Of a DNA stretch of 64,000 bases, positions 57,779 to 64,000 are shown piece after piece. The DNA is from JBFMDN01 sp040753915 (lineage in GTDB: Bacteria > Desulfobacterota > Desulfomonilia > Desulfomonilales > Desulfomonilaceae). Numbering within the stretch: position 1 is the first letter of the stretch; each line of letters begins with the position of its first letter. The notes under the pieces were generated by a model. It searched no databases, was not told the origin of the DNA, and worked only from the letters and a program-made list of their open reading frames with translations. The DNA lies in NCBI GenBank assembly GCA_040753915.1, contig JBFMDN010000001.1, positions 124,001 through 188,000 of the forward strand, written 5' to 3'. Made by a program: the position numbers and the translations under genes.

Positions 57779-58690
57779 TCACTCAAGATTTTGAGTTTGT
57801 TCTCGAATTCGCTCTACATCTGCCTTGATATTGACCACGTGCGATGCGATGTCGGTAGAAGCAGACTTTGCTCCTACTGTATTAACTTCTCTATGCAACT
57901 CTTGCAACAAGAAATCCAACTTTCTGCCCAATGGGGACCCCTGGCGTCCGAACGCCAGAAACTGATCCACGTGGCTCTCCAAGCGCGTGATCTCTTCTGT
58001 CACATCGGATCGATCCGCCATGAGAGCCACTTCCTGCAACAGTCGATCCGGATCCAGCTCCATTCCTCCTGTTAGCTCTTGAACCCGTTTTTCCAACCTC
58101 TGCTTTGCAGAAGCGGTAACCTGCTGGGCGAGGGGGTGAATTCGGGCCACTGTCTTCTGAACCCCCTGCAAGAGAGCTTCTATGTCCCTCCAGAGTGCGG
58201 CTCCTTCCGCCTGCCTCATGTCATCCAGCGCTTTGACGGCCCTTTCAAGACTGCTTTCCACCAGCGACCACTCACCTTCGATATGGTCCTCCCTCTCGAC
58301 TGGAATCACGATATCCTTGAGAGTGAGCATGTCCGAGACGGTGACGGGACCTTCAAGGCCAAATTCCTCCTGGAGCTGTCGAAGACAGGAAAAATAGCTG
58401 GATGCGAGACCAACGTCCAGAGTTATATCAACGAGGTTCCCTTTCCCGCCCGATCTGGTGATCGTCACGTCCACCTTTCCCCGTTTCACCACATTGGCCA
58501 CCACGCGGCGGATCTCTGGCTCAAAGGAGGCATATTGTTTCGGCAACCTAACCGAGATGTCCAGGAAACGGTGATTTACGGTCCTCACCTCTGTCACCAC
58601 TTCTACTTCGCCTGACATGGCTCGCCCACGACCGAATCCGGTCATGCTCTTTATGGGTGGCACAACAAGCCCATTTGTCTCAACTTGCAT
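57779..58690 (-). CDS. yicC: YicC family endoribonuclease-like protein
   Basis: The 303-residue protein matches the YicC family: SMTGFGRG near the start, EVRTVNHRFLDISVRLP, and at the end FLLQELHREVNTVGAKSAS with a C-terminal KADVERIREQTQNLE. E. coli YicC is reported to be an endoribonuclease that promotes decay of a small RNA. Family members usually begin at the MTGFG Met, which would be ATG 58645; the ATG at 58690 is better preceded by GAGAGAAG, but then overlaps the DUF4416 gene by 40 nt. Confidence 0.92.
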   Translation of the reverse strand: MQVETNGLVVPPIKSMTGFGRGRAMSGEVEVVTEVRTVNHRFLDISVRLPKQYASFEPEIRRVVANVVKRGKVDVTITRSGGKGNLVDITLDVGLASSYFSCLRQLQEEFGLEGPVTVSDMLTLKDIVIPVEREDHIEGEWSLVESSLERAVKALDDMRQAEGAALWRDIEALLQGVQKTVARIHPLAQQVTASAKQRLEKRVQELTGGMELDPDRLLQEVALMADRSDVTEEITRLESHVDQFLAFGRQGSPLGRKLDFLLQELHREVNTVGAKSASTDIASHVVNIKADVERIREQTQNLE

Positions 58691-59196
58691 TTGTACGCTT
58701 CTCTCAGCCGCTTCAAGATTTCAGTCATCTCTGAACCGGCGTAGTCGGGATAGGTCCACTCGAGAGGTCTGTACGAACCTCCTCGAAAGATCAACGTCAG
58801 ATCTGCAAAGATTCCGCTCCCCAGATATATCCGGTGGGCGTTCTCTTTCCCAGTAGCCAGCACAAAGTTGCTGAGCGTCAACAAACCCGGATCCAGATTG
58901 AATTTTCTCTTTCCATTCTCGAGATGCGCCTGCTCGAGCGCATTGGTCAGAAGTTTCAAACCTGCTAGCTCGGCTCTGTCAACCAGTTCTCCAAAAGACC
59001 AAATCCATCGCCGTATCCCTGTACCGAGCTCCTTGTCGTAATAGGAAGTGAACGGAAAGTCCATCGGACCTATTTCTACCTCTATCACACCCATTCTTTC
59101 CCGAAGCCGAGGCCGGATGATCGGTAGAAATTCCTCCCTGCTCGTCAGAACGCTGACGACCACCTGCGCTGGGAGAGGAATTCGTGGGATGCTCAC
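58651..59196 (-). CDS. DUF4416 family protein
   Basis: The 181-residue protein has the family pattern: IEVEIGPMDFPFTSYYDKEL, then GLKLLTNALEQAHLENGKRK, NLDPGLLTLSNFVLATGKE, HRIYLGSGIFADLTL and WTYPDYAGSEM. The family is common in Deltaproteobacteria next to yicC and its role is unknown. The GTG start at 59196 with AGAGG upstream fits family length; the TTG-initiated frame from 59265 is less likely. It overlaps yicC. Confidence 0.8.
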   Translation of the reverse strand: MSIPRIPLPAQVVVSVLTSREEFLPIIRPRLRERMGVIEVEIGPMDFPFTSYYDKELGTGIRRWIWSFGELVDRAELAGLKLLTNALEQAHLENGKRKFNLDPGLLTLSNFVLATGKENAHRIYLGSGIFADLTLIFRGGSYRPLEWTYPDYAGSEMTEILKRLREAYKCKLRQMGLLCHP

Positions 59197-59385
59197 CCCG
59201 ACCTCCGGCAGAGGAAGGGGATAAACCCGGTGGCAATTCGGAGGCTGAAGGCAAGGCCTCCGCAATTGCGGTCATGGCGATTCGATGAGATAGTAGAACA
59301 ACTTGCCATTGGCGACATGGCAAAAGACCGCACCTTCAGGCGTGGTCGATTCCGAGAATACCCTGCAATCACAGCGACATCGATT

Positions 59386-60171
59386 CTACGGAGTCTCTCC
59401 TTCCTCCCTTTCCATCTTGACTCCATGGAGCATTGCGGAAGGGAATGCCCGCGTGACGGTTTCGAACACCTTGGGGGCCTCCGTTCGCCGTCGTCTCATA
59501 ACTTTCAGACGAGTTGCAGGCGGTAGTGAAGGGGGAGGCTGCTCTGCCTCTTTCTTGACAACGTTTCTGATCCTGGGGGATCGCTTTTCCCTGGGAGCTT
59601 CGGCAGCAACACCACCCTGCGGAGCAACAGGAGCCGCGGGAGCAGAAGGAGCAATGGGAGCCTCGGGAACTCTGAGAACCTCAGGTGTCTCGGTAACTGC
59701 GGGAGCCTCGGGGGTTACAGGGGCTTCCACGACGAAGACATCAACGATGGGCTTGAGCTCGGGCCGATGCGGAAGCGATATCGCCGAAACCTCGGCGGGC
59801 AGCGAAGACTCGACCGGCCGCTGATCCATTACCGGCTGCTCTCCTGACTGGGGTGTTCGGATCGTTGCATGAGAAAGAGGTTTGACGGCTCCCTGGAGTA
59901 TGGGACTCTTCCCTTCCAGGCGAGGAACCTTTTCCGTGACTCTCTTTCTCGGCTTTTGTCCTTCGCGTCCTCCGTGCTTGCCGGTACTGTCACCATCGGA
60001 GCCGCTTTCGGCCCCGAGAAATCTCGATGATCCTAACTTTAAGCTTAGTGACAACGGGCGTTTCACCGCAAGGGGGCTCACAATCCGCACGGCGTTCACA
60101 ACGCGGACGGTGCCGACGAAGCTGATCTGAAACGGTTTGACTCGAATTGATTGCACACTAATTCTTTTCAT
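59386..60171 (-). CDS. Pro/Ala/Glu-rich low-complexity protein
   Basis: The 261-residue protein starts MKRISVQSIRVKPFQISFVG with a strand-rich basic stretch, then becomes low in complexity, with many VPEAPIAPSAPAAPVAP-like repeats (about 155-190) and basic clusters near the end. It is likely disordered, perhaps a linker or envelope adaptor, but no family is recognised. The ATG at 60171 is chosen over 60213. After its TAG stop the same frame continues open for 37 codons with good codon use (to 59272), so the stop may be recent or the product may once have been longer. Confidence 0.6.
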   Translation of the reverse strand: MKRISVQSIRVKPFQISFVGTVRVVNAVRIVSPLAVKRPLSLSLKLGSSRFLGAESGSDGDSTGKHGGREGQKPRKRVTEKVPRLEGKSPILQGAVKPLSHATIRTPQSGEQPVMDQRPVESSLPAEVSAISLPHRPELKPIVDVFVVEAPVTPEAPAVTETPEVLRVPEAPIAPSAPAAPVAPQGGVAAEAPREKRSPRIRNVVKKEAEQPPPSLPPATRLKVMRRRRTEAPKVFETVTRAFPSAMLHGVKMEREEGETP

Positions 60172-60397
60172 CGTACTGTGATGCGTCCTTCTGAGAATCT
60201 CCCACCATACCACGTGTCACACCGCGTTTGATTATATCCAAGTGACGCAAAGGTTTCAACGGGCCGTTAGCCCAGCCACCAACATTTTCCAGTTACAAAC
60301 GATACCGTCCTAGAATTTCCCTGATTGGATGCTACCAGGTAGTTGTTCCCGCCAGAGTTCTCGGACATCGAGACACAGTGCCCACCATCCTACGGCC

Positions 60398-60772
60398 TTA
60401 AATCTTGCGAATTTTCTCCTCTTCTTCGGCCGAAGTCTTGCACTCGATGCAATGTGTCGTGACGGGGCGGGCCTCGAGGCGTTTAAAATCGATGGGCTCC
60501 CCACATACCTCGCACAGGCCGAAAGAGCCATCCTCAATCTTTTCAAGCGCCTTTCTGATCTTGTTGATGAGTTTGCGCTCTCGATCACGTATGCGGAGCT
60601 CAAAATTCCGGTCCGACTCCATGGACGCCCGGTCAGTAGGGTCGGGAAAAGCAGCCCTTCCCTCTGAGCCGGTCATGTCATCGACTGTCTTGCCAGCACC
60701 TCGAACGAGCTCGTCTAGTTGTCTCTGGAGAATTCCCTGGAAATAATCCAGATCTTCCTTCTTCAGCTTCAT
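60398..60772 (-). CDS. dksA: DksA/TraR family zinc-finger transcription factor
   Basis: The 124-residue protein has a long coiled-coil N-terminus (about 1-75, with the acidic tip FPDPTDRASMES) and a C-terminal C4 zinc finger CEVCGEPI...HCIECK. DksA binds the secondary channel of RNA polymerase and acts with ppGpp to control rRNA and amino acid genes. GGAGG precedes the ATG. The region 60214-60397 downstream of it shows no gene or terminator. Confidence 0.93.
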   Translation of the reverse strand: MKLKKEDLDYFQGILQRQLDELVRGAGKTVDDMTGSEGRAAFPDPTDRASMESDRNFELRIRDRERKLINKIRKALEKIEDGSFGLCEVCGEPIDFKRLEARPVTTHCIECKTSAEEEEKIRKI

Positions 60773-60815
60773 CGCTGTCCTCCGTAATTTGGGCCGACCG
60801 CAACGTCCACGTGGC

Positions 60816-60864
60816 GAAACCGTCGGCTATGCACTATAGATGCGAAGAAGAACCCGACGGTTTC
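60816..60864. promoter_or_regulatory. 11-bp inverted repeat upstream of dksA
   Basis: GAAACCGTCGG (60816-60826) and CCGACGGTTTC (60854-60864) are perfect inverted arms around 27 nt. The position between kdsD and dksA fits either a 3'-end hairpin of kdsD or a leader structure controlling dksA. No T-tract follows. Confidence 0.45.
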
Positions 60865-60918
60865 CATTTACGCCGATGACAAGTATCCCTGACGTCGCGC
60901 GGCGGCTCCAGCAGACCT

Positions 60919-61920
60919 TCAAGGCGTAAATCGAATCTGTCCTCTGCCGAGCAGGTCATGAAGGTGAACAATACCGACCAACCTGTGCGCCCCATCCACC
61001 ACTGCGAGAGCAGTGATGAGCTTGCTCTCCATCACTTCAAGTGCCTCCGCTGCTGTCCTATCCTCTGTTATTGTCAGGGGCGTCCGCGTCATAAGGTCCT
61101 TGGCCTGGCACGAGTGGATGCTCGTCCCCTTTTCAAGGGCTCTCCTCAAGTCTCCGTCCGTGATGATTCCGAGAAGAACATCCCCGGTCATGACGAGCGT
61201 AAATCCAAGATTCTGTCTACTGATACTGCGTATGACCTCGGAGAGATTCGCTTGCTCCTCAACGCGGGGTATAGCATTGTTATCAAGCATGATGTCCCTG
61301 ACTTTCAGGCTCAATCGTTCTCCGAGTGTCCCCGCGGGATGATGACGCAGAAAATCTTCCTTTCCGAACCCGCGGCGGACCATGAGAGCCACGGCCAGAG
61401 CGTCCCCCAAGGCAAGGGTCGCAGTTGTGCTGGCGGTGGGAGCCATATTGAGAGGACATGCTTCCCTTGGGACGCGACAGTGCAACACGAGATCGGCCAT
61501 TCGCGCGAGGGTGGAGGAGGCCCCCCCAGTTAGCGCAATTATGAGCGTGCCCCTCCTTTTCACCGTTGCAGTGAGCGACGTTATTTCCGTAGTTTCGCCA
61601 CTGTTGGAAATCGCCAGGAACGCGTCATCGCGACTCACAATGCCAAGATCCCCATGAAGTCCTTCGACCGGGTGAACGAATATTGCAGGGGATCCGGTGC
61701 TGGTGAGGGTAGCGGCTATTTTTCGGGCAATGAGACCCGATTTCCCGACGCCGGTAATGATAATTCTTCCGCGCAATGCGTAGAGGAGGTCGACGCACTC
61801 GTCAAAGCGCTCGTTCAGGTTGTCCAACACAGACTGAATTCCCTGGATTTCGATTTCCAGGACCTGCTGAGCAATCTCGGCAGCGCGGCCGGTCACTCTA
61901 AATGTATCGGGCAATTGCAT
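60919..61920 (-). CDS. kdsD: D-arabinose 5-phosphate isomerase (KdsD/KpsF/GutQ family)
   Basis: The 333-residue enzyme converts ribulose 5-phosphate to arabinose 5-phosphate for KDO and LPS core synthesis. The SIS domain shows GRIIITGVGKSGLIARKIAA, ISNSGETTEI and a late GLHGDLGIVSRDD; two CBS domains follow from about residue 210 (VRDIMLDNNAIPRV, AKDLMTRTPLTIT). The ATG at 61920 (MQLPDTFRVTG) is chosen over the TTG five codons earlier. It overlaps the glmM stop, so the two genes are coupled. Confidence 0.93.
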   Translation of the reverse strand: MQLPDTFRVTGRAAEIAQQVLEIEIQGIQSVLDNLNERFDECVDLLYALRGRIIITGVGKSGLIARKIAATLTSTGSPAIFVHPVEGLHGDLGIVSRDDAFLAISNSGETTEITSLTATVKRRGTLIIALTGGASSTLARMADLVLHCRVPREACPLNMAPTASTTATLALGDALAVALMVRRGFGKEDFLRHHPAGTLGERLSLKVRDIMLDNNAIPRVEEQANLSEVIRSISRQNLGFTLVMTGDVLLGIITDGDLRRALEKGTSIHSCQAKDLMTRTPLTITEDRTAAEALEVMESKLITALAVVDGAHRLVGIVHLHDLLGRGQIRFTP

Positions 61921-63250
61921 CGCACACCGTTTCAACGACCGCCCTTACTTCTGTCTCGTCTTCTCCTTCGGCCATGACTCGGCAGAGAGGTTGCGTCCCA
62001 GAGTAGCGGACCAACAGTCGTCCTTTGGGGCCAAGCCGATTCTCGCTCTCCCGAATAATCCGGTCAACCTCCGGCACATCGCTCAGGTCTTTCCTCTGCT
62101 GCACTTCGACATTCCTCAGTACTTGCGGAAACTTCGTGACAGCGGATGCCAGCTCAGAGAGTGGTTTGCCAGTGCGAACCATGACGTCAAGGACTTGGAG
62201 TGCGGAGAGGATGCCATCCCCAGAAGTATTCCGATCGAGGAAGATGAGGTGACCGGACTGTTCTCCTCCAAAATTGTATCCATCTGCACGCATGCGCTCT
62301 ACTACGTAGCGATCTCCAACAGGTGTTCTTACCAGCGCGCCACCCATTTCCTTCATGGCCACTTCCAGCCCCATGTTGCTCATTACTGTCGCTACAAGCG
62401 TATTCCTTCGCAACGTACCGCGTTTTATCATATCCCTGGCAATCAACCCCATGATCTGGTCACCGTCCACTTCCCGGCCTCTCTCGTCCGCGAAGATGGC
62501 CCTGTCAGCGTCACCATCGAGAGCAATTCCTACGTGAGCTCCGACATTGCGAACTTCCTTGCACATGGCCTCCGGATGCAACGATCCGCAGTTCTCATTG
62601 ATGTTGGTTCCGTCAGGATTGACCGCTCGGGCGTGTACATCGGATCCCAGTTCTTCAAACACGAGCGGAGCGGCCTTGTACGCGGCGCCGTTGGCACAAT
62701 CCAGGACAACACGAATCCCCTCGAAGGACGTTTCCTTAGGCACCGCACTCTTGAGGAAGACCACGTAGCGTCCCAACGCATCGTCGATCCGTATGGCGCG
62801 CCCTATGTTATCGGCGGTGGGAGCAGGGTGTCCTGAGCCATTGGAGAAAAAGAACTCCTCGATCTGATTCTCATCCTCATCCGAGAGCTTGAAACCATCT
62901 CGAGAAAAGAACTTGATGCCATTATCCTCGAAGGGGTTATGGGAGGCCGATATTACTGCCCCGGCATCACATCGCATATCCGCCGTGAGGAAGGCTATTC
63001 CGGGAGTCGGCATCGGCCCGACGAGAAGCACGTCGGCTCCTGCCGAGCAGATTCCCGCGCACAGGGCTGTCTCGAGCATATAACCCGAGGCCCGGGTATC
63101 CTTTCCAACGAGAATACGGTGGCGTTTATCGTGTCGGGGAGAAGAAACGTGAGCAAGTGCCCTGCCTAATTTGAGGGCCGTTTCGGCGGTCATCGGTTCT
63201 AAGTTGGCGACACCCCGCACTCCGTCGGTACCGAAGAGCTTCCTGGACAT
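61898..63250 (-). CDS. glmM: Phosphoglucosamine mutase
   Basis: The 450-residue enzyme makes glucosamine 1-phosphate for peptidoglycan and LPS. The start reads LFGTDGVRGVAN, the phospho-Ser loop is ISASHNPFEDNGIKFF, the metal-binding loop is DGDADRAIF, and the sugar-binding motif is GGEQSGHLIFL. The C-terminal domain has RYSGTQPLCRVMAEG with the phosphate-binding RYSGT. It lies 6 nt after a small gene and overlaps kdsD. Confidence 0.95.
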   Translation of the reverse strand: MSRKLFGTDGVRGVANLEPMTAETALKLGRALAHVSSPRHDKRHRILVGKDTRASGYMLETALCAGICSAGADVLLVGPMPTPGIAFLTADMRCDAGAVISASHNPFEDNGIKFFSRDGFKLSDEDENQIEEFFFSNGSGHPAPTADNIGRAIRIDDALGRYVVFLKSAVPKETSFEGIRVVLDCANGAAYKAAPLVFEELGSDVHARAVNPDGTNINENCGSLHPEAMCKEVRNVGAHVGIALDGDADRAIFADERGREVDGDQIMGLIARDMIKRGTLRRNTLVATVMSNMGLEVAMKEMGGALVRTPVGDRYVVERMRADGYNFGGEQSGHLIFLDRNTSGDGILSALQVLDVMVRTGKPLSELASAVTKFPQVLRNVEVQQRKDLSDVPEVDRIIRESENRLGPKGRLLVRYSGTQPLCRVMAEGEDETEVRAVVETVCDAIARYI

Positions 63251-63256
63251 GATCGC

Positions 63257-63451
63257 TCAGTCGACTCGCAGGTTAAATTTGAAGGGGTTGTGCAGAATCA
63301 TGTCCCCTTCTTGCTCCGAGAAACCTAAAAAAGGAAATCTACCACGTTCTATGCCTCCCCACAACTCTTTTCCGTTTTTCTCCGGGAAAAGATGTCCGGC
63401 GACCACCGTCGCAACAACAGCCTCTCCCAAAGCAATCGCACAGCTCGGCAT
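63257..63451 (-). CDS. Small hypothetical protein upstream of glmM
   Basis: The 64-residue protein starts MPSCAIALGEAVVATVVAGH with a mildly hydrophobic stretch and ends in polar residues (EGDMILHNPFKFNLRVD). The start is fixed by GAGGAGGAG placed 9 nt before the ATG at 63451; a GTG at 63475 is possible. It is 6 nt before glmM and probably in the same operon. No family is recognised. Confidence 0.6.
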   Translation of the reverse strand: MPSCAIALGEAVVATVVAGHLFPEKNGKELWGGIERGRFPFLGFSEQEGDMILHNPFKFNLRVD

Positions 63452-63615
63452 CACTATAGACTCCTCCTCTGCCACGAATCCCTGCCGGTAGCGAAATCGT
63501 CAGGAACCCCTTGAGCTCTGAACGAATCGATCCCCACCAACGTGCTCATTGCAGGATTTCTCCCAGCATGGTAAGACGCACCGTGGAACAGTAAATGAGA
63601 TGACACGTGGCGAGC

Positions 63616-64000
63616 ATGATTGACCTTCACATTCACACGAGCATGTCGGACGGAACGCTCACCCCTCGAGAAGTGGTAAACCTGGCAATTGAAGCAAGGT
63701 TGTCCGCAATCGCCATAACGGATCACGACACTGTGGCAGGAGTGTTGCCAGCTCAGGAGCATAGTGAAGGGACGGAGTTGGAGGTCATTTCCGGTGTTGA
63801 AATCAGTACGGAATGGGATCACGGCATCCTTCACATCCTTGGCTACGGCCTTCGCATCCGTGATAGAGCCCTACTACAGGCCCTGGAGTCCCTCGTGCGT
63901 TCGAGAGTCGAGCGCATTCCTCAGATCCTCGAGAAATTGAAAGCTCACAATGTTCACCTTAGTAGCGAAGAAGTGGACTCCGTACGAAAAGAAGGAGTTC
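63616..64000 (+). CDS. PHP-domain phosphoesterase, 5' part only
   Basis: The frame is open from ATG 63616 to the right edge (128 codons visible). The N-terminus shows the PHP metal motifs: MIDLHIHTSMSDGTLTP, then AIAITDHDTVAGV and VISGVEISTEWD followed by HILGYG. This pattern fits the YciV/RNase AM group, E. coli Rnm being a 5'-3' exoribonuclease that matures 5S rRNA and other RNAs, but metal-dependent phosphatases of the same fold are also possible. It is transcribed divergently from the glmM operon. Confidence 0.88.
   Translation, partial: MIDLHIHTSMSDGTLTPREVVNLAIEARLSAIAITDHDTVAGVLPAQEHSEGTELEVISGVEISTEWDHGILHILGYGLRIRDRALLQALESLVRSRVERIPQILEKLKAHNVHLSSEEVDSVRKEGV

Noticed and set aside
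1..64000. Search for CRISPR arrays, tRNA or rRNA genes, and insertion-sequence transposases
   Set aside because: No regularly spaced direct repeats, no cloverleaf or rRNA-like stretches and no transposase-like protein were recognised by reading. This is limited by manual inspection.

Overview
The window looks like a chromosomal segment of an anaerobic, Gram-negative member of the Desulfobacterota (old Deltaproteobacteria), perhaps close to the Desulfomonile/Syntrophobacter group. This is inferred from gene content: an Rnf ferredoxin:NAD oxidoreductase operon in the order CDGEAB, a NifU/NifS pair with no other nif gene, AtoC-type two-component signalling, CoA-ligase and beta-oxidation-like genes, and LPS/peptidoglycan genes (glmM, kdsD). 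No tRNA, rRNA, CRISPR array or transposase gene was seen. The sequence is moderately GC-rich and compactly coded throughout.

Layout. 1-8.4 kb (mostly minus strand): partial CCA-type tRNA nucleotidyltransferase, secreted proteins, an L,D-transpeptidase, a histidine kinase/sigma54 activator pair and a bifunctional-nuclease-domain protein. 8.5-14.7 kb: complete rnfCDGEAB operon in which RnfA carries an exported Ig-like domain. 15-16 kb: a small protein plus a single-HKD phospholipase-D-like protein. 16.3-20.4 kb: acetoacetyl-CoA synthetase, an HMG-CoA-lyase-like protein lacking the catalytic Cys, and a crotonase; together they resemble the end of leucine/isovalerate oxidation. 21.2-28.9 kb: a Liv-type ABC transporter operon with an embedded acyl-CoA synthetase, probably for uptake and CoA activation of an organic acid. 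29-36 kb: ligA, acylphosphatase, ChaN-like protein, an ABC-2 exporter and an S1-repeat protein. 36-44 kb: an orphan protein, NikR, an ArsR/28-aa membrane peptide/TlpA operon, an EndoQ-UvrD fusion and a TPR protein. 44-52 kb: an envelope cluster with an MltD-like pseudoenzyme, a HEAT-like protein, and a transporter-HEAT-cNMP fusion. 52-55 kb: nifU-nifS and a LolA-like lipoprotein. 55-64 kb: small secreted or membrane proteins, then rlmB, rpoZ, yicC, DUF4416, dksA, kdsD, glmM and a partial PHP-domain protein.

The most unusual non-coding signal is a dispersed repeat of about 213-226 bp present five times (1.5, 7.4, 16.1, 37.9 and 48.3 kb), always between genes and downstream of a gene's 3' end. 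Each copy has a short hairpin at one end and an 87-nt segment bounded by inverted arms at the other. The most notable coding oddities are the RnfA/Ig fusion, the EndoQ-UvrD fusion with clamp-binding-like motifs, the Cys-less HMG-CoA-lyase homologue, and the MltD homologue without its catalytic Glu.
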